Positions 56,713 through 64,000 of a DNA stretch of 64,000 nucleotides are shown in pieces (position 1 is the stretch's first letter; every line of letters begins with the position of its first letter). The stretch is taken from NCBI GenBank assembly GCA_964396895.1, contig CAYNGJ010000007.1, positions 86,466 through 150,465 on the forward strand, in the 5' to 3' direction. The translations under genes were made by a program, and so were the position numbers. A model generated the notes under the pieces. That model did not search any database, was not told where the DNA came from, and saw nothing but the letters and a program-made list of their open reading frames with translations. Origin of the DNA: UBA2334 sp964396895. GTDB taxonomy: Bacteria; Pseudomonadota; Gammaproteobacteria; Burkholderiales; Burkholderiaceae_C.

Positions 56713-57725
56713 CCACTCCCACCCCCCCCCAAGGGAACGATTCCCAGCTCGAAGCCATGTTGGCCAAGGCACTGAGGCGTCACCCGGCGGCGCCTGCGCA
56801 ACCCGACGCGGCACCCGAGCCTGAAGTGTTGGCGGTGCCCGAAGCGCAACAGCACTGCGGCCTGATTGCCATTGTGGGCAAGCCCAACGTGGGCAAGTCC
56901 ACGCTGCTCAACGCGCTGGTGGGCCAAAAAGTCAGCATCACCTCGCGCAAGGCGCAAACCACGCGTCACCGCATCACCGGCTTGCGCACCCTGGGCAAAA
57001 CACAGTTTGTGTTTGTGGACACACCCGGCTTCCAGACCCGCCATGGCAACGCGCTCAACCGCTCGCTGAACAAGACCGTGGCCGGTGCGGTGAGCGACGT
57101 GGACCTGGTGGTGTTTGTGGTGGAGGCCGGGCGTTTCCACGTGGAAGACGCGAAGGTGCTGGCCTTGCTGTCGAGCAGCGTGCCTGTGATTCTGCTGGCC
57201 AACAAATTCGACCTGATTCACCGCCGGGCCGAACTCGCGCCCTGGTTGCGTGACATGCAGGAGCGCCACCCGTTTGCCGAAATTGTCCCCATGTCGGCGA
57301 ACAACGCCCGTGACGTGTCCCGCTTTTTTGGCATCTGCGAGAAATACCTGCCACAGCAGCCGTGGATGCACGGGGCCGACGAGCTGACCGACCGGAGCGA
57401 GAAATTCCTGGCCAGCGAAATCGTGCGCGAAAAGCTGTTCCGTCTCACCGGAGACGAGCTGCCGTACACCTCGACCGTGGTCATCGACAAATTCGAAGAA
57501 GACGGGCGCATGCGCCGCATTGCCGCCACCATCGTGGTCGAGCGCGATGGCCACAAGGGCATGGTCATCGGAGAAGGCGGTGAAAAGCTCAAGCGCATAG
57601 GCACCGAGGCACGCATGGAGCTGGAGAAGCTGTTGGACGCCAAGGTGTTTCTGGAGCTGTGGGTCAAAGTCCGCTCCGGCTGGGCCGACGACGATGCCCG
57701 TGTGCGCTCCTTTGGCTACGAGTAA
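56709..57725 (+). CDS. era: GTPase Era
   Basis: Helps assemble the 30S subunit by binding 16S rRNA. 338 residues with an N-terminal tail of about 50 rich in P and A. G1 [13 protein letters not shown]3 DTPGFQ, G4 NKFDL, and a C-terminal KH domain with [11 protein letters not shown]. Coupled to rnc. Confidence 0.96.
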   Translation: MTTPTPPQGNDSQLEAMLAKALRRHPAAPAQPDAAPEPEVLAVPEAQQHCGLIAIVGKPNVGKSTLLNALVGQKVSITSRKAQTTRHRITGLRTLGKTQFVFVDTPGFQTRHGNALNRSLNKTVAGAVSDVDLVVFVVEAGRFHVEDAKVLALLSSSVPVILLANKFDLIHRRAELAPWLRDMQERHPFAEIVPMSANNARDVSRFFGICEKYLPQQPWMHGADELTDRSEKFLASEIVREKLFRLTGDELPYTSTVVIDKFEEDGRMRRIAATIVVERDGHKGMVIGEGGEKLKRIGTEARMELEKLLDAKVFLELWVKVRSGWADDDARVRSFGYE

Positions 57726-57749
57726 ACCTCACCCCGCCTGAGCGATCCC

Positions 57750-58517
57750 TTGGCGCGCACCAGTGTCCGGCGGTTTCTGGACGAACCCGCGTTCGTGCTG
57801 CACCGCTACGACTGGAGCGAAACCAGCCTCATCGTTGAGGTGTTTTCGCGCCAACACGGTCGCCTGGCGGTGGTGGCCAAAGGGGCCAAGCGGCCCACGT
57901 CGCAGCTGCGTCCCATTTTGCTGCCACTTCAGCCCTTGCTGTTGTCATGGAGCGGGGAGGGGGAGGTGAGAACCCTCAAAACCGCCCACTGGCGTGGGGG
58001 GCATGTGATGCCCAAAGGCGAAGCCCTGCTGGCGGGCACCTATTTCAATGAAATGCTCATGCGCCTGCTGGCGCGCGACGACCCGCACCCGGCCCTTTTC
58101 GATGGCTACGCCGAGGCCGTGGCCTGCCTGGCCCAGCCGGGTGAGCCCGCACCCGCGGTGCTGCGGGCCTTTGAGCTGCTGCTGCTGAAAGAATCTGGCT
58201 ACCTGCCCCTGCTGAGCGAGGAGGGGGCCACGCTGACCGCGCTGGACGATGCCCGTGGTTACCTGCTGGAGCCCGAGGGCGGGTTGCGCCGCGCCCAGGC
58301 CACCGACAGATGGGCCTTGCCCGCCGGCCACTGGCGGTCCCTGCAGGCCGCGCTGACCGATGCCGCGCCATTTGCAGCCCTGGTGGGCGCCTGCCGACCC
58401 TGCGTGGGGGCCTTGCAAAGCCAGTTGCGCCAAGTGCTGCACTACCATTGTGGGGTTCGTGCCTTCAAAACCCGGCAAATGATGCTGGATGTGCAAGCCC
58501 TGGTCCGCCCCCGTTGA
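57750..58517 (+). CDS. recO: DNA repair protein RecO
   Basis: Loads RecA on SSB-coated DNA with RecR. 255 residues. Opens with an OB fold (AFVLHRYDWSETSLIVEVFS) and has the C-terminal helical domain. TTG start at 57750. No ATG fits. Zinc cysteines are not obvious beyond ACRPCVG. Confidence 0.91.
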   Translation: MARTSVRRFLDEPAFVLHRYDWSETSLIVEVFSRQHGRLAVVAKGAKRPTSQLRPILLPLQPLLLSWSGEGEVRTLKTAHWRGGHVMPKGEALLAGTYFNEMLMRLLARDDPHPALFDGYAEAVACLAQPGEPAPAVLRAFELLLLKESGYLPLLSEEGATLTALDDARGYLLEPEGGLRRAQATDRWALPAGHWRSLQAALTDAAPFAALVGACRPCVGALQSQLRQVLHYHCGVRAFKTRQMMLDVQALVRPR

Positions 58518-58572
58518 GCGCCCTGGTGCAGCCATCAGCCCCGCTTGGCCGTACCACCCACCCCCATTGCCC

Positions 58573-59364
58573 ATGCCCTCTACCTTGCCTTCCGAACAGC
58601 CCCAGGCCCCAGGCACCGTGCACGCCCGATGTGCGCTGTCCGTCAACCTCAACAAAGTGGCTACGCTGCGCAACACCCGTCACTTGGGCATTCCCAGCCT
58701 CACCCGCGCCGCGACCCTGTGCCTGCAAGCGGGGGCCGAGGGCATCACCGTGCACCCCCGGCCGGATGAGCGCCACATCCGCGCGGGCGATGTGCACGAC
58801 CTGGCGGCGTTGCTACAGGCCTGGCCGGGGCGCGAGTACAACATCGAAGGCAACCCGTTTCACAACCTCATGGGTTTTGTGCGGGCCGTGCGACCCCAGC
58901 AGGTGACCTTTGTGCCCGATGCCGAAGGCCAGTTCACCAGCGACCACGGTTGGCGTTTCCCCCAGGATGCCGATCGACTGGCCCCGTTGGTGGCCGAGGC
59001 ACAGGCCCTGGGCGCTCGGGTCAGCCTGTTCATGGACGCCGACCCCGCCGCCATGGCCGCGGCCAAAGCCGTGGGCGCTGACCGGGTGGAGTTGTACACC
59101 GAGCCCTACGCCGCCGCCTGGGGCACACCCAACCAGGCCACGCAATTGGCCCGCTACCGTGCCGCCGCGCAGGCGGCGCTGGACTGTGGCCTGGGCGTCA
59201 ACGCCGGCCATGACCTCAACCGCGACAACCTCACCGAGTTTCTGCGTGAAGTCCCCGGCGTGAGCGAGGTATCCATTGGCCATGCCCTGATGGCCGATGC
59301 GTTGGAAATGGGTTATGACAGTACAGTTAAGGCTTATTTGGCCTCCATCGCTTGTGTTTATTAA
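58573..59364 (+). CDS. pdxJ: Pyridoxine 5'-phosphate synthase
   Basis: Makes pyridoxine 5'-phosphate from aminoacetone phosphate and deoxyxylulose phosphate. 263 residues. LSVNLNKVATLRNTRH, ITVHPRPDERHI, NIEGNP and VNAGHDLN fit the family. The last 14 residues (DSTVKAYLASIACVY region) and the stop are encoded by an AT-rich element copy, replacing the usual C-terminal end. ATG 58573. Confidence 0.94.
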   Translation: MPSTLPSEQPQAPGTVHARCALSVNLNKVATLRNTRHLGIPSLTRAATLCLQAGAEGITVHPRPDERHIRAGDVHDLAALLQAWPGREYNIEGNPFHNLMGFVRAVRPQQVTFVPDAEGQFTSDHGWRFPQDADRLAPLVAEAQALGARVSLFMDADPAAMAAAKAVGADRVELYTEPYAAAWGTPNQATQLARYRAAAQAALDCGLGVNAGHDLNRDNLTEFLREVPGVSEVSIGHALMADALEMGYDSTVKAYLASIACVY

Positions 59365-59390
59365 ATAGTTTGCTATTGAGATTGAAATGA
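59324..59390 (+). repeat. AGCGCTT-N18-GCTAT element, copy at the pdxJ end/acpS start
   Basis: ATCGCTT (59347-59353), 18 bases, GCTAT (59372-59376), with GGCCTCC before the core. It encodes the PdxJ tail and TAA stop and ends at the acpS ATG. Confidence 0.7.
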
Positions 59391-59803
59391 TTTATGGCAT
59401 TGGCACGGATGTGTGCGATGTGCAGCGCATCGCCGGTGTGCTGGCGCGCCAGGGAGAGCGCTTTGCCGCGCGTGTGCTGGCCGAGGGTGAGCTGGCCACT
59501 TGGAACAGCCGACGCGCCCGCAGCGAGGTCCGGGGCCACGCCTTCTTGGCCACCCGTTTTTCGGCCAAAGAGGCGTTCAGCAAAGCCATTGGCCTGGGCA
59601 TGCGCATGCCCATGACCTGGCGGTCGTGTGAGGTGGTGAACCTGCCCAGTGGCCAACCCGCCATACGCCTGCATGGGGCGCTGAAAACCTGGTTCGATGC
59701 CCAGGGCCTGCAGGCCCACCTGAGTCTGACCGACGAGGGTGACCATGCCGGGAGCTTTGTGGTGGTGGAGTACCGGCCCGTCCCCCCTTTGCCGAGCATC
59801 TGA
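59387..59803 (+). CDS. acpS: Holo-ACP synthase
   Basis: Attaches phosphopantetheine to ACP (acpP at 46578). 138 residues. [14 protein letters not shown] (metal-binding D) and [12 protein letters not shown] (catalytic E and K). The ATG lies at the end of the AT-rich element, with only a weak GAG before it. Confidence 0.95.
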   Translation: MIYGIGTDVCDVQRIAGVLARQGERFAARVLAEGELATWNSRRARSEVRGHAFLATRFSAKEAFSKAIGLGMRMPMTWRSCEVVNLPSGQPAIRLHGALKTWFDAQGLQAHLSLTDEGDHAGSFVVVEYRPVPPLPSI

Positions 59804-59824
59804 CTTTTTGTTGCGGAGACTCCC

Positions 59825-60931
59825 ATGAACCGATTCCCTGCGCCCGTCGTGCTCGATGTGGCGGGCACCACCCTCACCAAGGTCGACAAACAGCGCCTGA
59901 AGCACCCGCTGACGGGTGGGTTGATTCTGTTTGCGCGCAATTTCGAAAGCCGTGAGCAGCTCACACGCTTGTGCCGAAAGGTCAAAAAGGCCAGGCCCGA
60001 CATCCTCATCGCGGTGGACCATGAGGGCGGGCGGGTGCAACGCTTCAAATCCGACGGCTTCACCCACCTGCCGCCCATGCGCGCCCTGGGGCGGCTGTGG
60101 AAGGCACCTGCGGCAGGCGGTGGCGCGCAGCAGGCCAGCCCCCACTTGCATGCGGCCAACGTCGCCACGGCGTGCGGCTATGTGCTGGGTGCCGAGCTGC
60201 GGGCGTGTGGGGTGGACCTGAGTTTTACCCCCGTGTTGGACCTGGATCACGGCGACAGTGGCGTGATCGGCGACCGCGCCTTCGCCCGTGACCCGCGCGT
60301 GGTGGCCTTGCTGGCCAAGAGCCTGGTGCACGGGTTGCTGCAAAGTGGCATGGCCAACTGTGGCAAGCATTTTCCGGGGCACGGTTTCGTCAAAGGTGAC
60401 TCCCACCTTGAGATACCCGTGGACAAGCGCAGCTTGGTCACCCTGTTGGCGGACGATGCCCTGCCTTACCCCTGGCTCAGCAGTTGCCTGACCAGCGTCA
60501 TGCCCGCGCACGTCATATACAGCCGGGTGGACAAGCGCCCGGCCGGGTTCTCCAGCCGCTGGTTGCAGGACATTCTGCGCGGACAACTGGGCTTTCAGGG
60601 GCTGGTGTTCAGCGACGACCTGAGCATGGCAGCGGCCCGCGTCATCGATGGCCAACCCGTCAGTTACACCACCGCCGCTCTCGCGGCACTGAATGCCGGC
60701 TGCGACATGGTGCTGCTGTGCAACCAGTCGCTGGCGGGCGGCGGTGAGGCCGTGGATGAACTGCTGAGCGGGTTGAGCGAGGCCATTGTCAAAGGCCAAT
60801 GGGTGCCGCATGGTGCCAGCGAAGAGCGCCGCCAGGCCCTGCTGCCCGCGCAGCCCGCGCTGGCCTGGGACGAGTTGATGACCCACAGGGCCTACATGCA
60901 GGCACTGGACGCGGTGGCCAGCCTGGGCTGA
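59825..60931 (+). CDS. nagZ: Beta-N-acetylhexosaminidase NagZ
   Basis: Removes N-acetylglucosamine from muropeptides in cell-wall recycling. 368 residues, glycoside hydrolase family 3. Motifs AVDHEGGRVQRF, KHFPGHGFVKGDSH (general acid-base histidine) and FSDDLSM (nucleophile aspartate). GGAGA precedes the ATG. Its TGA stop directly abuts the stop of lapB on the other strand. Confidence 0.96.
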   Translation: MNRFPAPVVLDVAGTTLTKVDKQRLKHPLTGGLILFARNFESREQLTRLCRKVKKARPDILIAVDHEGGRVQRFKSDGFTHLPPMRALGRLWKAPAAGGGAQQASPHLHAANVATACGYVLGAELRACGVDLSFTPVLDLDHGDSGVIGDRAFARDPRVVALLAKSLVHGLLQSGMANCGKHFPGHGFVKGDSHLEIPVDKRSLVTLLADDALPYPWLSSCLTSVMPAHVIYSRVDKRPAGFSSRWLQDILRGQLGFQGLVFSDDLSMAAARVIDGQPVSYTTAALAALNAGCDMVLLCNQSLAGGGEAVDELLSGLSEAIVKGQWVPHGASEERRQALLPAQPALAWDELMTHRAYMQALDAVASLG

Positions 60932-62089
60932 TCAGAGGTCGTCCACCCGCCGGGGGCTGTAGCTGTCCCACGTCTGGCAGCCAGGGCATTGCCAGAAGTG
61001 GATGCCGGCTTCGAACCCGCAGGCCGCACAACGGTAGCGCTTGAGTGGGGTGATGGCTTTTTGCAAAGCCTGTGCCACTTCGGTGGGCAGCTGTGGCGCC
61101 GACGGGGCGGTTGCTTGCAGGTCCAGCCAGCGGGTGGCCACGACCAATGAAGGTTCCTGCCGAAGGTGGTCCAGGCACAGCGCCGATTGGGCGGCCACGT
61201 CGTCTGCGGGCAGCAGCGATGCCAGAGCCTCCACATAATCCAGCGAAGGCCGCTGGGCCTGTGCTTGCGACAGGCAACGCTGGGCCTGTGCCTGCCGACC
61301 CACGCGGCTGGACAGCTTGGCCAGGCGCATGGCCGCCAATGGCAAGGCGCTGGGTGTGTGTTCGGCCAGTGCCTCCAATTGCGCGCAGGCCTCGGTCAGC
61401 GACGAGTCGTCCTCCAGCCACTGGGCCAACGCCAGGCGCGCCCGTGCAGACTCGGGGCAGGTGGCCAAGGCCTGCTCCAAATGGGTTCTGGCGGGCTCGG
61501 CTTGTTTTTTTTGGCTGGCCTCCGCCGCCATTTCGCAGTGGTAGTGCGCGATGCGGCTGTTGAAGCTGCCACGGTTGGCCGACGCCAGTTGGCTGGCGAC
61601 CTCGATGGCATGGGGCCAGTCGCTGGTCCGTTCGTACAAGGCCAGCAGCGTGACCTGCGCCTCGGATTCGTAGGGGGTGCCCATGAGCAGGCGCAGACTG
61701 GCTTCGGCGCGGTCCAGCAGGCCGGCACGGGTGAAGTCCAGCGACAGCGCGTGTTGGGCGCGTTCGTGGTCGGCACGGCTGAGGTCGGCGCGTTGCAGCA
61801 GGTGTTGGTGCACCCGGACGGCACGGTCGTAATCGCCTCGGCTGCGAAACAGGTTGCCCAGGGCGAAGTGAAGCTCGGTGGTGTCGGGGTCTTGCTGGAC
61901 GGCTTCGATGAAGGCGTCAATGGCTTCGTCCTGCTGCTCGTTGAGCAAAAAGTTCAAGCCTTTGAAGTAGGACTTGGGCGCGCTGCGGTTTTCCATCCGC
62001 CATTGGCGGATGTCGAAACGGGAGGCCAGCCATCCCCCCACAAAAGCCAGGGGCAGTGCCAGCAGCACCCACGTCAGGTCAAGTTCCAT
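60932..62089 (-). CDS. lapB: Lipopolysaccharide assembly protein LapB
   Basis: A membrane-anchored adaptor that guides FtsH to LpxC and so limits lipopolysaccharide synthesis. 385 residues. One N-terminal membrane segment (about 4-22), TPR repeats (about 45-340) and a rubredoxin-like zinc module at the end (YRCAACGFEAGIHFWQCPGC). ATG 62089 is the family start. It overlaps lapA by 11 bases. Confidence 0.94.
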   Translation of the reverse strand: MELDLTWVLLALPLAFVGGWLASRFDIRQWRMENRSAPKSYFKGLNFLLNEQQDEAIDAFIEAVQQDPDTTELHFALGNLFRSRGDYDRAVRVHQHLLQRADLSRADHERAQHALSLDFTRAGLLDRAEASLRLLMGTPYESEAQVTLLALYERTSDWPHAIEVASQLASANRGSFNSRIAHYHCEMAAEASQKKQAEPARTHLEQALATCPESARARLALAQWLEDDSSLTEACAQLEALAEHTPSALPLAAMRLAKLSSRVGRQAQAQRCLSQAQAQRPSLDYVEALASLLPADDVAAQSALCLDHLRQEPSLVVATRWLDLQATAPSAPQLPTEVAQALQKAITPLKRYRCAACGFEAGIHFWQCPGCQTWDSYSPRRVDDL

Positions 62090-62348
62090 GGGTCGGCAAC
62101 GTGGTTTTGGGTGTTGGCGTCTTGGTGGGGGCCTGCGCACGGCGTCTGGCGGTCCACCAGAGTGGCAGCATGACCGCTATGCCGGCGAACAGCCCCAGCA
62201 CAAAGCTGCTCAAGACCACCAGCACCAGAGGGGCCTGCCAGGTGCTGCCAAAGAAGAGGTGCAGATCCACCGCGTCTTGGTTGTTCAATGCGAACGCGAA
62301 CAGCACAAAAAAAATGACCGCCTTCAGCAGCCAAGCCACGTATTTCAA
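62079..62348 (-). CDS. lapA: LapA family (DUF1049) membrane protein
   Basis: 89 residues. Two membrane segments (about 4-22 and 41-64), with [13 protein letters not shown] between, the DUF1049 pattern. Works with LapB. The start overlaps the ihfB stop as ATGA. Confidence 0.93.
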   Translation of the reverse strand: MKYVAWLLKAVIFFVLFAFALNNQDAVDLHLFFGSTWQAPLVLVVLSSFVLGLFAGIAVMLPLWWTARRRAQAPTKTPTPKTTLPTHGT

Positions 62349-62698
62349 GTCTCACCTCGGCGTGCGGGTTTGGCCGCAGGGGGCGGCACGGGCTCACCCG
62401 AGGCCGACATCTGCAGTGTGCGGGTATCCACGGCCTCGCGCAGGCCTTTGCCGGGCTTGAAATGCGGTACCCGCTTTTCGGGGATGGCCACACTCTCGCC
62501 CGAGCGGGGGTTGCGGCCCAGGCGGGGAGGGCGGTGGGTGACCGTGAAGCTGCCAAACCCTCGGATTTCAATGCGGTGGCCTTTGATGAGCGCGTCGCTC
62601 ATGGCGTCCAGAATGGTCTTGACCGCCAGATCGGCGTCCCGTTGGGTCAATTGCCCGAATTGTTCTGCCAGTGCTTCTACCAGGTCGCTGCGGGTCAT
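62345..62698 (-). CDS. ihfB: Integration host factor beta subunit
   Basis: A DNA-bending protein. 117 residues. [19 protein letters not shown] opening, [23 protein letters not shown] (split: [19 protein letters not shown]) and [12 protein letters not shown]. About 20 residues longer than E. coli IhfB, with a P/A/K/R tail. ATG 62698 follows AGGAAAC. It lies after rpsA, the common order. Confidence 0.95.
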   Translation of the reverse strand: MTRSDLVEALAEQFGQLTQRDADLAVKTILDAMSDALIKGHRIEIRGFGSFTVTHRPPRLGRNPRSGESVAIPEKRVPHFKPGKGLREAVDTRTLQMSASGEPVPPPAAKPARRGET

Positions 62699-62720
62699 GT
62701 GATTGTTTCCTCGCACAAGT

Positions 62721-62760
62721 AAAAAAGCCCGCCTGTCCTCCGCAAGGAAGTCAGGCGGGC
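62721..62760 (-). terminator. Terminator after rpsA
   Basis: On the minus strand GCCCGCCTG pairs with CAGGCGGGC around a 16-base loop, followed by six T residues. It is 15 bases after the rpsA stop, so ihfB would be read through it or from its own promoter. Confidence 0.87.
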
Positions 62761-62774
62761 CATGGACTCAGCCT

Positions 62775-64000
62775 TTAGCTGTTGTTGTCCAGTTTGGCGC
62801 GCAGCAGTGCACCCAGGCTGGTCGTGCCGGCGTTTTCGCGGGCAGACTGCTGAGACAGGCTGGACATGGCTTCTTGCTGGTCAGCTTGGTCTTTGGCCTT
62901 GATGGACAACTGGATGTTGCGGGTCTTGCGGTCCACGTTGACCACCACGGCGGTGACTTCGTCGCCTTCTTTCAGCACGTTGCGCGCATCTTCCACGCGG
63001 TCACGGCTGATTTCGGAGGCGCGCAGGTAACCCAGCACGTCTTCACCCAGGTTGATCTCGGCACCCTTGGCGTCCACGGTCTGGACCTTGCCAGAGACCA
63101 CGGAGCCCTTGTCGTTGACGGACACGAAGGTGGTGAATGGGTCCCCATCCAACTGTTTGATGCCCAAGGAGATGCGCTCGCGGTCCACGTCCACGGCCAA
63201 CACGATGGCCTCGACGTCCTGGCCCTTTTTGTAGTTGCGCACGGCGGCTTCGCCGGGCTCATTCCAGGACAGGTCGGACAGGTGCACCAGGCCGTCGATG
63301 CCGGCAGCCAAGCCAACGAACACGCCGAAGTCGGTGATGGACTTGATGGGGCCCTTCACGCGGTCGCCACGCTTGGTGTTCTGAGCAAACTCTTGCCATG
63401 GGTTGGCGCGGCACTGCTTCATGCCCAGGGAAATGCGGCGCTTGTCTTCGTCGATTTCCAGGACCATGACTTCGACTTCGTCGCCCAGGGACACGAGCTT
63501 GGAAGGGGCCACGTTCTTGTTGGTCCAGTCCATTTCAGAGACGTGCACCAAGCCTTCGATGCCGGGTTCCAGCTCGACAAACGCGCCGTAGTCGGCGATG
63601 TTGGTGATCTTGCCGAACATGCGGGTGCTTTGTGGGTAGCGACGGCCAACGCCCATCCAGGGGTCGTCGCCCATTTGCTTCAGGCCCAGAGAAACGCGGT
63701 GCTTCTCGGTGTCGAACTTGAGCACTTTGGCCGTGATTTCCTGACCAGCGGCCACCACCTCGGAGGGGTGACGCACACGGCGCCAGGCCATGTCGGTGAT
63801 GTGCAGCAGACCGTCGATGCCGCCCAGGTCCACGAAGGCACCGTATTCGGTGATGTTCTTGACCACGCCGGAGACAATGGAGCCTTCGCGCAGGGTTTCC
63901 ATCAGCTTGGCGCGCTCTTCGCCCATGGAGGCTTCCACCACGGCACGGCGGCTCAGCACCACGTTGTTGCGCTTGCGGTCGAGCTTGATGACCTTGAATT
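62775..64000 (-). CDS. rpsA: 30S ribosomal protein S1 (3' part; runs off the window)
   Basis: Helps mRNA bind the ribosome, chiefly A/U-rich leaders. The visible 408 codons show at least four S1 RNA-binding repeats, for example [22 protein letters not shown] (split: [20 protein letters not shown]), [13 protein letters not shown] and [10 protein letters not shown]. The frame is open to the window end, so the start lies beyond 64000. Terminator and ihfB follow. Confidence 0.97.
   Translation of the reverse strand, partial: FKVIKLDRKRNNVVLSRRAVVEASMGEERAKLMETLREGSIVSGVVKNITEYGAFVDLGGIDGLLHITDMAWRRVRHPSEVVAAGQEITAKVLKFDTEKHRVSLGLKQMGDDPWMGVGRRYPQSTRMFGKITNIADYGAFVELEPGIEGLVHVSEMDWTNKNVAPSKLVSLGDEVEVMVLEIDEDKRRISLGMKQCRANPWQEFAQNTKRGDRVKGPIKSITDFGVFVGLAAGIDGLVHLSDLSWNEPGEAAVRNYKKGQDVEAIVLAVDVDRERISLGIKQLDGDPFTTFVSVNDKGSVVSGKVQTVDAKGAEINLGEDVLGYLRASEISRDRVEDARNVLKEGDEVTAVVVNVDRKTRNIQLSIKAKDQADQQEAMSSLSQQSARENAGTTSLGALLRAKLDNNS

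Overview
The window is high-GC chromosomal DNA from a betaproteobacterium, most likely a Comamonadaceae-type member of the Burkholderiales. The evidence is gene order: argH-algZ-algR-x-ppc-hemCDXY, rluC/HAD/Rieske/S49 peptidase, maf<>yceD-rpmF-plsX-fabHDG-acpP-fabF-rpoE-rseAB-mucD-lepA-lepB-rnc-era-recO-pdxJ-acpS-nagZ, and lapB-lapA-ihfB-rpsA. The genus cannot be fixed from the sequence alone. No IS element, CRISPR array or rRNA was seen. There is one tRNA.

Layout. 1-224: a repeat-rich edge, a terminator and tRNA-Gly(CCC). 349-1986: a chemoreceptor. 1941-13005: an accessory catabolic region. It holds a six-gene minus-strand operon (ATPase, binding protein, two permeases, an agmatinase-family hydrolase and a succinate-semialdehyde-type dehydrogenase), a second minus-strand operon (4-aminobutyrate-type aminotransferase plus a class III CoA-transferase), and a divergent MocR/GabR-type regulator. 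An identical 11-base motif sits before both operons. Together the genes predict import of a guanidino or amino compound, loss of urea, transamination, oxidation and CoA activation. 13134-23039: alaS, a secreted hydrolase, a pseudouridine synthase, ribD, argH and an AlgZ/AlgR-type two-component pair. 23088-31773: ppc, then hemC-hemD-hemX-hemY and a diguanylate cyclase. 31889-36494: rne with a long structured leader, divergent from rluC. 36614-40033: an H-NS-like protein, HAD phosphatase, Rieske protein, S49 peptidase and galU. 40065-48072: an RsmI-like methylase and maf, divergent from the fatty-acid synthesis cluster. 48116-52653: the envelope-stress sigma operon. 52853-60931: lepA to nagZ, a tightly packed housekeeping operon. 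60932-64000: lapB, lapA, ihfB and rpsA (cut by the window end), all on the minus strand.

The most striking signal is not a gene. Eleven copies of a dispersed AT-rich element of about 60 bp share the core AGCGCTT, then 18 bases (17 in one copy), then GCTAT. Copies lie in both orientations. Some are intergenic, including a head-to-head pair after ribD. Others are built into essential genes: in frame in alaS, the AlgR-type regulator, hemD and rne; as the signal-peptide core of rseB; as the C-terminus and stop of pdxJ; as the stop of fabH; and as the start codon of the S49 peptidase. The family was recognised by eye from shared spacing and needs a genome-wide motif search to confirm it.
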